Part shown: piece by piece, positions 25,390-33,666 of the stretch
How positions within the stretch are numbered: position 1 is the first letter of the stretch
Layout of the letters: each line of letters starts with the position of its first letter
NCBI RefSeq assembly: GCF_030316885.1
Contig: NZ_JASZYQ010000011.1
Span: 25,604-89,603, forward strand
DNA: 64,000 nt
Source of the DNA: Variovorax jilinensis
Lineage (GTDB): Bacteria; Pseudomonadota; Gammaproteobacteria; Burkholderiales; Burkholderiaceae_C
Reading direction: 5' to 3'
Position numbers and translations under genes: made by a program
Notes under the pieces: model-generated
Seen by the model: the letters and a program-made list of their open reading frames with translations, nothing else
Told to the model about the DNA's origin: nothing
The model's database searches: none

Positions 25390-26306
25390 CCACCGACCAG
25401 TGGATCGCCCTCGTCGCGGGCATCGTGGGCGGGGCCCTGCGGGTCGGTGCGCCCTTCCTGTTCGTGAGTCTCGGCGAGTGCCTGACCGAGAAGTCGGGCC
25501 GCATCAATCTCGGGCTCGAGGGCGTGCTGGTGCTGTCGGCCATGGCCTCCTTCGGCGGCTCGTACCTCACGGGCTCGCCCTGGCTGGGCGTGCTGATCGG
25601 TGCCTGCGCGGGCGCACTGCTGGCGCTGCTGCACGGCCTGCTGTGTTCGCTCGACCGCGTCAACGACGTCGCGACCGGCATCGCGCTGATGCTGTTCGGA
25701 ACCGGCCTGGCCTTCTATCTCGGCAAGCCGCTGATCCAGCCGCAGGCGCCGCAGCTGCCGGCGATTCCGCTGGGCGACTGGAGCGACAACCCGGTGATCC
25801 GTTCGGCGCTGCAGGTCAATGCACTGGTGCCGATCGGCATCGTGCTGGCGCTGTTCATGTGGTGGGGCTTCGCGCGCACGCGCGCCGGCCTCCTGGTGCG
25901 CATGGCCGGCGACTCGGCCAATGCGACGCGCGCGCTCGGCTACTCGGTGGCGGGCCTGCGCATCGCGGCCACCACCGCGGGCGGCTTCATCGCCGGGCTC
26001 GGCGGCGCCTCGCTCACGCTGTTCTATCCCGGCAGCTGGAACGAGGGCATCTCGAGCGGCCAGGGCCTGATCGCGGTCGCGCTCGTGATCTTCGCGCGCT
26101 GGAGCCCGCTGCGCTGCATCGGTGCGGCGCTGCTGTTCGGCGGTGCCGGCGCGATCGGCCCGGCGCTGCAGTCGATCGGGGTCGGCTGGGGCTACCACCT
26201 CTTCAACACCGTGCCCTACCTGCTCACGCTGGTGATCCTGGTGCTGACCTGCAAGCCGGGCAGCGTCGCGATCGGCAGCCCGGGCGAACTTTCCTCCACC
26301 CGCTGA
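25386..26306 (+). CDS. ABC permease 2 of the BMP-type importer
   Basis: The 306-residue second permease has the same family features: FLFVSLGECLTEKSGRINLGLEG at the N-terminus, RVNDVATGIALMLFGTG in the middle and SSGQGLIAVALVIFARWSPL near the end. It is translationally coupled to permease 1 by an ATGA overlap. The biuH gene begins 17 bp later, so a catabolic enzyme is embedded in the transporter operon. Confidence 0.9.
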   Translation: MTTDQWIALVAGIVGGALRVGAPFLFVSLGECLTEKSGRINLGLEGVLVLSAMASFGGSYLTGSPWLGVLIGACAGALLALLHGLLCSLDRVNDVATGIALMLFGTGLAFYLGKPLIQPQAPQLPAIPLGDWSDNPVIRSALQVNALVPIGIVLALFMWWGFARTRAGLLVRMAGDSANATRALGYSVAGLRIAATTAGGFIAGLGGASLTLFYPGSWNEGISSGQGLIAVALVIFARWSPLRCIGAALLFGGAGAIGPALQSIGVGWGYHLFNTVPYLLTLVILVLTCKPGSVAIGSPGELSSTR

Positions 26307-26323
26307 CAACGAAAGCCCTGGCG

Positions 26324-27040
26324 ATGAACGTCGACGCCCAACCCTATGCCTGGCCCTGGAACGGCGACCTGCGGCCCGACAACACGGCGCTGATCGTGAT
26401 CGACATGCAGACCGACTTCTGCGGCAAGGGCGGCTACGTCGACGTGATGGGCTACGACCTCACGCTGGTACAGGCGCCGATCGAGCCGATCGCGCGCACG
26501 CTGGCGCGGCTGCGGCCTCTCGGCTTCACGATCATCCACACGCGCGAGGGGCATCGCCCGGACCTCGCCGACCTGCCCGCCAACAAGCGCTGGCGGTCGC
26601 GCCAGATCGGCGCCAACAACGTCGGCATCGGCGACGACGGCCCCTGCGGGCGCATCCTGGTGCGCGGCGAACCGGGCTGGGAGATCATCCCGGCGCTGGC
26701 GCCGCTGGCCGGCGAAGTCGTCATCGACAAGCCAGGCAAGGGCTCGTTCTACGCCACCGATCTGGAACTGGTGCTGCGCACGCGCGGCATTCAGAACCTG
26801 ATCCTGGCCGGCATCACGACCGACGTCTGCGTCCACACGACGATGCGCGACGCCAACGACCGCGGCTTCGAATGCCTGCTGCTGTCGGACTGCACGGCCG
26901 CCACCGACCACGGCAACCACCTGGCGGCGCTCAAGATGATCACGATGCAGGGCGGCGTGTTCGGCGCCCACGCGACCTCGGCCGCGCTGCTCGAGGCCCT
27001 GCCGGCGGCCGCCCGGGTCCACGAACGGAACGCCCGATGA
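26324..27040 (+). CDS. biuH: Biuret amidohydrolase, isochorismatase-like
   Basis: The 238-residue cysteine hydrolase converts biuret to allophanate and ammonia. The catalytic triad is visible as Asp in IVIDMQTDFCGKGGYVD, Lys in VIDKPGKGSFYATD and Cys in GITTDVCVHTTMRDAND. The segments VMGYDLTLVQAPIEPI, HTREGHRPDLADLPANKRW and the GPCGRILVRGEPGW insertion closely match what I recall of characterised rhizobial and Herbaspirillum biuret hydrolases, so the assignment is stronger than family level. It overlaps the ATPase gene by 4 bp. Its product feeds AtzF of operon 1. Confidence 0.88.
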   Translation: MNVDAQPYAWPWNGDLRPDNTALIVIDMQTDFCGKGGYVDVMGYDLTLVQAPIEPIARTLARLRPLGFTIIHTREGHRPDLADLPANKRWRSRQIGANNVGIGDDGPCGRILVRGEPGWEIIPALAPLAGEVVIDKPGKGSFYATDLELVLRTRGIQNLILAGITTDVCVHTTMRDANDRGFECLLLSDCTAATDHGNHLAALKMITMQGGVFGAHATSAALLEALPAAARVHERNAR

Positions 27041-28644
27041 TCGCCCCCGTTCATCCCGCCCCTGCCGCCAGCGGCGCGCTCGCGCTCGACACCTTCGAGC
27101 TGACCAAGCGCTTCGGCGCCTTCACGGCAATGGACCGCGTCACGATGCACGTGGCCCCCGGCACGGTGCATGCGCTGCTGGGCGAGAACGGCGCCGGCAA
27201 GAGCACGCTGGTGAAGTGCGTGGCGGGCTTCCAGCGGGCCGAGGAGGGCAGCATCCTGATCGATGGCCGCGAGCAGGACATCACCAACCCGGTGGTGGCG
27301 CGCGCGCTCGGCATCGGCATGGTCTACCAGCACTTCACGCTCGCGCCCGGCATGACGGTGGCCGAGAACCTGCTCCTGGCCGGCGGCAAGACGCCCGCGC
27401 TGATCGACTGGAAGCACAAGCGGGCGGAGCTCGAGGATTTCCTCGCGACCACGCCCTTCAGGCTCGATCTCGATGCCCGGCCCTCGGAACTCGCGGCCGG
27501 CGAGAAGCAGAAGCTCGAGCTGCTCAAGCAGCTCTACCTGAGGCCGCGGCTGCTGATCCTCGACGAGCCGACCTCGGTGCTGACGCCGCAGGAGGCCGAC
27601 GAGGTGCTGGGCCATGTCCGCGACTTCGCCAAGAGCGGCATGTGCACGGTGCTGATCATCACGCACAAGTTCCGCGAGGTGATGGCCTACGCCGACAGCG
27701 TGACGGTGCTGCGGCGCGGCAAGGCGGTGCATCACTGCCAAGTCGCGGACACCAATCCGCAGCGCCTGGCGGCGGCCATGATGGGCGAAGGCGATGCGCC
27801 CCCACCGGCCGAGGGCGATGTGGAGGCCCCGGCGGGCCGCGCGCTGCATGCGCTGCAGCCGGTGGCACCCAATGCGCCGATCGCGCTGCTGGTGGACCGC
27901 CTGCAGGCCCAGGGCGACCGCGGCACGCTGGCGGTGCACGACCTCAGCCTCGCGGTGCGCGCGGGCGAGATTCTCGGCGTCGCGGGCGTGTCGGGCAACG
28001 GCCAGCGCGAGCTGGTGGAGGCGCTGGTCGGCCAGCGGCCGCGCGTCTCGGGCCGGGTGTCGGTCATGGGCGAGGCCTACGAGGCCCGGCGCGACGAGAA
28101 CCGCCGCCTCAAGGTGCGCAGCCTGCCCGAGGAGCCGCTGCGCAACGCCTGCGTGGGCGATCTCAGCGTGGCCGAGAACATGGCGCTGCGCGACTTCGAC
28201 CAGCCGCCGCTGGCCTGGCCCGCGCTCGGCGTCGGCCTGCTCAACTTCGGGCTCTGGCGCAGCCGGGCCCGCGAATGGATTGCCGAGTACGGCGTCAAGA
28301 CCCAGGGCGAGGGCGCGCCGATCCGCAGCCTCTCGGGCGGCAACGTGCAGCGCGCGGTGCTGGCGCGCGAGCTGGCGGGCGACATCAACGTGCTGATCGC
28401 GGCCAACCCGGTGTTCGGCCTGGACTTCGCGGCCGTGGCCGAGATCCACGGCCGCATCGTGCAGGTGCGCGCGCGCGGCGGCGCGGTGCTGTTGATCAGC
28501 GAAGACCTCGACGAGCTGCTCGAGCTGGCCGATCGCATCGTCGTGATGAGCGAAGGCCGCGTGGTCTACGAGACCGACGCGGCCACGGCGGAGCGGCACG
28601 TGCTGGGGGCGCACATGGGGGGTGGAGATCATCATGAACATTGA
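27037..28644 (+). CDS. Duplicated ABC ATPase of the BMP-type importer
   Basis: The 535-residue protein holds two ABC domains. The first is intact: Walker A GENGAGKST near 50, signature LAAGEKQKLELLKQL, Walker B LLILDEPTSVLTPQEAD and switch His in LIITHKFREV. The second has a degenerate Walker A (GVSGNGQRELVEAL, no GK) and a Walker B ending NPVFGLD, but keeps LSGGNVQRAVLAREL. This one-active-site arrangement is normal for RbsA/NupA-type ATPases of BMP importers. It overlaps the preceding biuH and the following hydrolase gene by a few bases each. Confidence 0.93.
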   Translation: MIAPVHPAPAASGALALDTFELTKRFGAFTAMDRVTMHVAPGTVHALLGENGAGKSTLVKCVAGFQRAEEGSILIDGREQDITNPVVARALGIGMVYQHFTLAPGMTVAENLLLAGGKTPALIDWKHKRAELEDFLATTPFRLDLDARPSELAAGEKQKLELLKQLYLRPRLLILDEPTSVLTPQEADEVLGHVRDFAKSGMCTVLIITHKFREVMAYADSVTVLRRGKAVHHCQVADTNPQRLAAAMMGEGDAPPPAEGDVEAPAGRALHALQPVAPNAPIALLVDRLQAQGDRGTLAVHDLSLAVRAGEILGVAGVSGNGQRELVEALVGQRPRVSGRVSVMGEAYEARRDENRRLKVRSLPEEPLRNACVGDLSVAENMALRDFDQPPLAWPALGVGLLNFGLWRSRAREWIAEYGVKTQGEGAPIRSLSGGNVQRAVLARELAGDINVLIAANPVFGLDFAAVAEIHGRIVQVRARGGAVLLISEDLDELLELADRIVVMSEGRVVYETDAATAERHVLGAHMGGGDHHEH

Positions 28645-29299
28645 AGCGCTGCCTTTCGCCTACGAATTCGACATCGCGCGGACGGCGCTGGTCCTCATCG
28701 ACATGCAGCGTGACTTCATCGAGCCGGGCGGCTTCGGCGAGACGCTGGGCAACGACGTCGCGCTGCTCGAGGCCATCGTGCCGGCCACGCAGCGCATGCT
28801 CGAGGGCTGGCGCCAGGCCGGCGGACTCGTGGTCCACACGCGCGAGGCCCACAAGCCCGACCTGTCGGATTGCCCGCCCGCCAAGCGCAACCGCGGCAAC
28901 CCCAGCCTGCGCATCGGCGACGTCGGCCCGATGGGCCGCATCCTCGTGATCGGCGAGCCGGGCAACCAGATCATCGATGCGCTGGCGCCGGTCGAGGGCG
29001 AGATCGTGGTCGACAAGCCCGGCAAGGGCGCCTTCTATGCGACCGGCCTGCACGAGATGCTGAAGCGCCGCGGCATCACCCACCTGCTGTTCGGCGGCGT
29101 CACGACCGAGGTCTGCGTGCAGACCAGCATGCGCGAGGCCAACGACCGCGGCTACGAGTGCCTGCTGCTGGAGGACTGCACCGAGAGCTACTTCCCGGCC
29201 TTCAAGGCCGCGGCGGTCGAGATGATCCGGGCCCAGGGCGGGATCGTGGGCTGGACCGCTCCGAGCACGACGCTGCTGGCGGCGCTCGGCCACCCTTGA
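28634..29299 (+). CDS. Second isochorismatase-like cysteine hydrolase
   Basis: The 221-residue protein is a diverged paralogue of biuH. The triad is conserved: LIDMQRDFIEPGGF, VVDKPGKGAFYATG and GGVTTEVCVQTSMREAND. It also shares HTREAHKPDLSDCPPAKR and the GRILVIGEPGNQII loop, but not the biuret-specific N-terminal segment. It probably hydrolyses another C-N bond, for example a ureide, carbamate or peroxyureidoacrylate-like compound. ATG 28634 is chosen because GGTGGAG precedes it and it overlaps the ATPase stop codon. Confidence 0.82.
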   Translation: MNIEALPFAYEFDIARTALVLIDMQRDFIEPGGFGETLGNDVALLEAIVPATQRMLEGWRQAGGLVVHTREAHKPDLSDCPPAKRNRGNPSLRIGDVGPMGRILVIGEPGNQIIDALAPVEGEIVVDKPGKGAFYATGLHEMLKRRGITHLLFGGVTTEVCVQTSMREANDRGYECLLLEDCTESYFPAFKAAAVEMIRAQGGIVGWTAPSTTLLAALGHP

Positions 29300-29307
29300 G
29301 CGGCAAG
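29295..29307 (+). promoter_or_regulatory. Weak third GntR-like inverted repeat
   Basis: CTTGAGCGGCAAG is an inverted CTTG/CAAG pair with a 5 bp centre, one longer than the two operator candidates. It lies just before the -10-like TAATAT of the GntR gene and could mediate autoregulation, but it also overlaps the end of the preceding gene and may be chance. Confidence 0.25.
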
Positions 29308-29310
29308 CAC

Positions 29311-29316
29311 TAATAT
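29311..29316 (+). promoter_or_regulatory. Candidate -10 of a leaderless GntR transcript
   Basis: TAATAT is followed by 7 nt and then the GTG start codon at 29324, with no SD between them. This would give the regulator its own weak promoter within the 3' end of operon 2. Confidence 0.45.
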
Positions 29317-29323
29317 CCGGCTC

Positions 29324-30070
29324 GTGTCGACCGTTCGAACCCCCGCCGTCCGCCAGCGCTCCGTCGAACCGGATCCCGTCTTCCGCACGCTCGCCGACGA
29401 GGTGTACGCGCAGCTCAAGCGCGACGTGGCCGAGTTCAGCCTGGTACCGGGCGACCGCTTCACCGAGAACGAGATCAGCGAGCGCCTCGGTGTCTCGCGC
29501 ACGCCGGTGCGCCAGGCGCTGTTCCGGCTGCAGCAGGAGGGCTTCGTCGAGGTGCTGTTCCGCAGCGGCTGGCGCGTGCTGCCCTTCGACTTCGACCAGT
29601 TCGAGCAGCTCTACGACCTGCGCATGGTGCTCGAGACCACCGCCGTGCACCGGCTCTGCGAGAGCGACCACCGGGTCGACCGCAGCCTGCTCGACGAACT
29701 CGGCGGCATCTGGCTGGTGCCGGCGGCGCAGCGCAGCGCCGACACCGTGCAGGTGGCCCAGTGGGACGAGGCCTTCCATTGCTCGCTGGTGGCCGCCGCG
29801 GGCAACGGCGAGATGACCCGCGTGCACCGCGACGTCACCGACCGCATCCGCATCATCCGCCGGCTCGACTTCACCAAGCAGCCGCGCATCGACGCCACCT
29901 ACGACGAGCACGCGAAGATCCTCAAGGCGATCCGCGCCAACCGCGGCGACCAGGCCGCGATGCTGCTGCGCGCGCACATCGAGACCAGCCAGTCCGAGGT
30001 GCGCAAGATCACGCTGCACCAGGTGCACCTGGCGCGGCATGCGGGGCGGACGCCGCCGCGCGAGCGCTGA
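29324..30070 (+). CDS. GntR-family regulator with FCD domain
   Basis: The 248-residue protein has an N-terminal winged helix (TENEISERLGVSRTPVRQALFRLQQEGFVEV, about residues 45-80) and a C-terminal all-helical FCD ligand domain (YDLRMVLETTAVHRL, DEAFHCSLVAAAG, DEHAKILKAIRA, LLRAHIETSQ). An Asp and three His in the FCD domain form the usual metal/ligand site. It is the last gene of the nitrogen island and most likely represses both operons through CTTGT-N2-ACAAG sites, released by biuret or a product; this is inference from context. Confidence 0.88.
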   Translation: MSTVRTPAVRQRSVEPDPVFRTLADEVYAQLKRDVAEFSLVPGDRFTENEISERLGVSRTPVRQALFRLQQEGFVEVLFRSGWRVLPFDFDQFEQLYDLRMVLETTAVHRLCESDHRVDRSLLDELGGIWLVPAAQRSADTVQVAQWDEAFHCSLVAAAGNGEMTRVHRDVTDRIRIIRRLDFTKQPRIDATYDEHAKILKAIRANRGDQAAMLLRAHIETSQSEVRKITLHQVHLARHAGRTPPRER

Positions 30071-30113
30071 GCGCCGCCGCGCGAGGCCGGGTGCGGCGCA
30101 TCCGCCACCGCGC

Positions 30114-30119
30114 TATGCT
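30114..30119 (+). promoter_or_regulatory. Candidate -10 of a leaderless transcript (yjbQ)
   Basis: TATGCT ends 6 nt before the ATG at 30126 and no SD is present, so the predicted +1 coincides with the start codon. Confidence 0.45.
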
Positions 30120-30125
30120 GGCCCG

Positions 30126-30545
30126 ATGCGCCAGTTCGGCACCACCCTCGCCATCGACACGCCGGGCCGCGGCCTGCAGGAAATCACGCGGCCGGTCGTA
30201 CGCTGGCTCGAAGGCTGCGGCCTGCGCGACGGCCTGCTGACGCTGTTCGTGCGCCACACCTCGGCCAGCCTGCTGATTCAGGAGAACGCCGACCCCGACG
30301 TGCGCGGCGACCTCGACCGCTTCTTCGCGCGGCTGGTGCCCGATGGCGATGCGCTGTTCCGCCACCGCGACGAAGGGCCCGACGACATGCCGGCCCACGT
30401 GCGCGCCGCGCTCACCGCCACGCAGTTGTCGATTCCCGTGGCCGCCGGCCGCCTGGCGCTCGGCACCTGGCAGGGCATCTACCTGTGGGAACACCGGCAG
30501 CGCGCGCACCGGCGCGAGGTGGCGCTGCAGGCCATGGGCGACTAG
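30126..30545 (+). CDS. yjbQ: YjbQ family protein (UPF0047)
   Basis: The 139-residue protein has the YjbQ signature FVRHTSASLLIQENADPDVRGDL, followed by DDMPAHVRAALTATQLSIPV and the C-terminal LGTWQGIYLWEHR. The conserved His residues suggest a metal-dependent phosphatase-like site; family members are described as secondary thiamine-phosphate synthases. It stands between the GntR gene and the photolyase gene and probably has its own promoter. Confidence 0.9.
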   Translation: MRQFGTTLAIDTPGRGLQEITRPVVRWLEGCGLRDGLLTLFVRHTSASLLIQENADPDVRGDLDRFFARLVPDGDALFRHRDEGPDDMPAHVRAALTATQLSIPVAAGRLALGTWQGIYLWEHRQRAHRREVALQAMGD

Positions 30546-30575
30546 CGTGCCGCGCACCCGCGCCGGACGCCGCGC

Positions 30576-32162
30576 ATGACCCGCCATCTGGTCATCGTGC
30601 TGGGCGACCAGCTCGACCTCGATGCGGCGGCCTTCGACGGCTTCGATCCGCGGTCCGATGCCGCCTGGATGGCCGAGGTCGCCGAGGAATCGACCCACGT
30701 CTGGTCGAGCAAACCACGCATCGCGTTGTTCCTGTCGGCCATGCGCCATTTCGCCGAGGCACTGCGCGCGCTCGACCGCCCGCTGCACTACCGGCGGCTC
30801 GACGATGCCGAGAACCTCGGCAGCCTGGCCGGCGAGCTGGCCGCCGCGATCGATCGCCTCGCGCCGCAGGCCCTCGTGATGACCGCGCCCGGCGATGCGC
30901 GCGTGCTGCGCGCGTTGCGCGAGGTCGCCGCGTCGCGCAGCCTGCCGCTCGAGATACGGCCGGACCGCCACTTCTTCGGCACCGTGCGCGAATTCGCAGC
31001 CCATGCGCGCGCGACGCACGGTCGGCTGGTGATGGAGAACTTCTACCGCGAAATGCGCCAGCGCCACCGCGTGCTGATGGACGGCGACCAACCCGCCGGC
31101 GGCCGCTGGAATTTCGATGCCGAGAATCGCCATGCCTTCGGCAAATCAGGCCCCGCGCAGGTGCCGGCGCCGCCGCGCTTCCCGCCCGACGCCATCACGC
31201 GCGAGGTACTCGCGCTGGTCGACCGCCACTTCGCGCGGCATCCGGGACGGCTCGAATCCTTCGCCTGGCCGTTGACCCGCGACCAGGCGCTGGAATGCCT
31301 GGTGCGCTTCGTCGCCGAACGCCTCCCTTCCTTCGGCCGCTGGCAGGACGCGCTGTGGCCGCACGAACCCTGGCTCTGGCATTCGCAGCTCTCGGCCGCG
31401 CTCAACCTGAAGCTGCTGAATCCGCGGGAGGTCGTCGCCGCGGCCGAGACGGCGTGGCGTGCGGGCCGGGTCCCGCTCGAGAGCGCCGAGGGCTTCATCC
31501 GGCAGATCCTCGGCTGGCGCGAGTACGTGCGCGGCGTCTACTGGACGCGCATGCCCGCCTACCTCGAAGAGAACGCGCTCGACGCGCACGCGCCCCTGCC
31601 GGCCTTCTACTGGGACGGCCGTACGCCGATGGCCTGCCTCGCGGACGCCATCGGCCAGACGCTCGAACACGGCTACGCGCACCACATCCAGCGCCTGATG
31701 GTGACCGGGCTTTATGCACTGCTGCTGGGGGTGGAGCCGCGCGAGGTGCACGCCTGGTACCTCGCGGTGTATGTCGACGCGGTCGAGTGGGTCGAGCTGC
31801 CGAACACCCTCGGCATGAGTCAGTTCGCGGACGGCGGCGCGATGGCGACCAAGCCCTACATCGCGAGCGGCCGCTATATCGAGCGCATGAGCGCCGGCAG
31901 CCTGTGCCGGGGTTGCCGCTTCGATCCGGGCCAGCGCGTGGGCGACGACGCCTGCCCGTTCACCACGCTCTACTGGGATTTCCTCGTGCGCCACGAGCCC
32001 ATGCTGGCGGCCAATCCACGCACGCGGATGCAGGTCAGGAGCCTCGAACGCGTGAGCGCTGAAGAGCGCGCGCGGATCGCAGAGCGCGCCGCGGCCATCC
32101 GGGCGGGCATGCTCGATGGCGCCGCGCCAGGCGATCGCCCGGCTCAGAGCGTGAAGTCGTAG
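30576..32162 (+). CDS. FeS-type cryptochrome/photolyase (PhrB-like)
   Basis: The 528-residue protein begins with LVIVLGDQLDLDAAAFDGFD, the start of the prokaryotic (6-4) photolyase / FeS-BCP class. Four cysteines fit a [4Fe-4S] cluster: one in PMACLADAIG near 354 and LCRGC...C later (spacing C-x2-C-x12-C near 447-463). The FAD-binding C-terminal region shows EGFIRQILGWREYVRGVYW, HHIQRLMVTG and SQFADGGAMATKPYIASG. The class repairs (6-4) photoproducts with light. It overlaps the end of xth by 19 bp (convergent), placing two DNA-repair genes tail to tail. Confidence 0.9.
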   Translation: MTRHLVIVLGDQLDLDAAAFDGFDPRSDAAWMAEVAEESTHVWSSKPRIALFLSAMRHFAEALRALDRPLHYRRLDDAENLGSLAGELAAAIDRLAPQALVMTAPGDARVLRALREVAASRSLPLEIRPDRHFFGTVREFAAHARATHGRLVMENFYREMRQRHRVLMDGDQPAGGRWNFDAENRHAFGKSGPAQVPAPPRFPPDAITREVLALVDRHFARHPGRLESFAWPLTRDQALECLVRFVAERLPSFGRWQDALWPHEPWLWHSQLSAALNLKLLNPREVVAAAETAWRAGRVPLESAEGFIRQILGWREYVRGVYWTRMPAYLEENALDAHAPLPAFYWDGRTPMACLADAIGQTLEHGYAHHIQRLMVTGLYALLLGVEPREVHAWYLAVYVDAVEWVELPNTLGMSQFADGGAMATKPYIASGRYIERMSAGSLCRGCRFDPGQRVGDDACPFTTLYWDFLVRHEPMLAANPRTRMQVRSLERVSAEERARIAERAAAIRAGMLDGAAPGDRPAQSVKS

Positions 32163-32947
32163 TCCACCGTGATCGGCGCGTGGTCGCTGAACTTGAGCGT
32201 CCTGAAGATCTGCTCCTCGCGCGCCAGCGCCGCCGTCTTCGGCGTCGCCAGGTGGTAGTCGAGCCGCCATCCCACGTTGTTGGCGTAGGCCTGGCCGCGG
32301 TTGCTCCACCAGGTGTAGGCCTCGCCCGTGGTCTCGGGCTTGAGCATGCGGTAGACGTCGACCAGGCCCGCGCCGTCGGCGCCGGCGTCGAGCAGCCGCG
32401 TCATCCAGGCGCGCTCCTCGGGCAGGAAGCCGCTGTTCTTCTGGTTGCCGCGCCAGTTCTTGAGGTCGATCTCCTGGTGCGCGATGTTGATGTCGCCGCA
32501 GAGGATGAACTCGCGCTCGCGCTTGAGCGCGCTCAGGTGCGGGAAGAAGCCCTTGAGGAAGCGGAACTTGGCGGCCTGGCGCTCCTCGCCCGACGAGCCG
32601 CTCGGGAAGTAGCAGCTGATGATCGACAGCTTGCGGGCGGGGGTGTCGAAGCGCAGTTCGAGGTAGCGGCCTTCGGCGTCGAACTCGGCATCGCCCCAGC
32701 CCACGACCACGTCGCTGGGCGCATGCTTCGAGTAGATCGCGGTGCCTGCATAGCCCTTCTTCTCGGCGAAGTGGAAATGCCCCTTGAGCCCGGCCATCTC
32801 CTCGAAGCGGCCCTCGACGTCGCTGGCCTGGACCCTGATCTCCTGCATGCAAATACAATCCGGCGCCAGTCCGCCGACCCAGTCGGCGACGCCCTTGGTG
32901 GCAGCCGATCGCAGGCCGTTGAGGTTGAGGCTGGTCAGTTTGAACAC
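32144..32947 (-). CDS. xth: Exodeoxyribonuclease III
   Basis: The 267-residue enzyme of the EEP nuclease fold removes 3' blocks and incises abasic sites in base-excision repair. Seen motifs are LTSLNLNGLRSA with the metal-ligand Asn, CICMQEIRVQ with catalytic Glu near 37, GDINIAHQEIDLKNW, the Trp/Asn-rich TWWSNRGQAYANNVGWRLDYHLA and the terminal SDHAPITVDYDF with Asp-His. It is divergent from pyrE with only 11 bp between start codons. Confidence 0.95.
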   Translation of the reverse strand: MFKLTSLNLNGLRSAATKGVADWVGGLAPDCICMQEIRVQASDVEGRFEEMAGLKGHFHFAEKKGYAGTAIYSKHAPSDVVVGWGDAEFDAEGRYLELRFDTPARKLSIISCYFPSGSSGEERQAAKFRFLKGFFPHLSALKREREFILCGDINIAHQEIDLKNWRGNQKNSGFLPEERAWMTRLLDAGADGAGLVDVYRMLKPETTGEAYTWWSNRGQAYANNVGWRLDYHLATPKTAALAREEQIFRTLKFSDHAPITVDYDFTL

Positions 32948-32958
32948 GAGGATTCCCT

Positions 32959-33642
32959 ATGGCTGAAGAGATTGGAAAAGACGACGCACTGGCACAGGAT
33001 TTCGTGCAGTTCGCGCTGGAGTCGGGGGTGCTGCGCTTCGGCGAGTTCAAGACCAAGGCCGGGCGGATCAGCCCCTATTTCTTCAACGCGGGTCTGTTCG
33101 ACGACGGCGCCAAGATGGCGCGGCTCGCGGGATTCTATGCAGACCGCCTGCTGGCCAGCGGGCTCGAGTTCGACATGATCTTCGGGCCGGCCTACAAGGG
33201 CATCCCGCTCGGCGCGACCGTGGCGACCGAGCTCGCGCGGCGCGGGCGCAACGTGCCCTTCGCCTACAACCGCAAGGAGGCCAAGGACCACGGCGAGGGC
33301 GGCACGCTGGTCGGTGCGCCGCTCAAGGGCCGGGTGCTGATCGTCGACGACGTCATGTCGGCCGGCACCGCGGTGCGCGAGTCGATCGCAGCCATCCGCG
33401 CGGCCGGCGCCACGCCGCATGCCGTTGCGATCGCCCTCGACCGACAGGAGAAGGCGACCGAAGACGGCAAGGATGTCGACCACAGCGCCGTGCAATATGT
33501 ACGCAATCAGCTTGGACTTGTAGTAATTTCCATTTCAAACCTCGACGACTTGTTACAGTACCTGTCAGGCCGCGCCGACGATGAACTGGGCGCCCACCGC
33601 CAGGGCGTGCTGGCGTACCGGGCACGTTACGGAGCCGGCTGA
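32959..33642 (+). CDS. pyrE: Orotate phosphoribosyltransferase
   Basis: The 227-residue enzyme makes OMP from orotate and PRPP in pyrimidine synthesis. It has FGEFKTKAGRISPYFFNAG, the orotate/PRPP-binding GPAYKGIPLGATVATEL, the flexible loop YNRKEAKDHGEGG and the PRPP motif VLIVDDVMSAGTAVRES. A TACAAT at 32854-32859, inside xth, is a possible -10. The DUF4124 gene follows 24 bp later. Confidence 0.96.
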   Translation: MAEEIGKDDALAQDFVQFALESGVLRFGEFKTKAGRISPYFFNAGLFDDGAKMARLAGFYADRLLASGLEFDMIFGPAYKGIPLGATVATELARRGRNVPFAYNRKEAKDHGEGGTLVGAPLKGRVLIVDDVMSAGTAVRESIAAIRAAGATPHAVAIALDRQEKATEDGKDVDHSAVQYVRNQLGLVVISISNLDDLLQYLSGRADDELGAHRQGVLAYRARYGAG

Positions 33643-33666
33643 CCACAACCGACCGAAGGACCGACG

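Noticed and set aside
27037..28644. Second ABC domain regarded as damaged because Walker A lacks GK
   Set aside because: Degenerate second sites are normal in RbsA/NupA-type duplicated ATPases.
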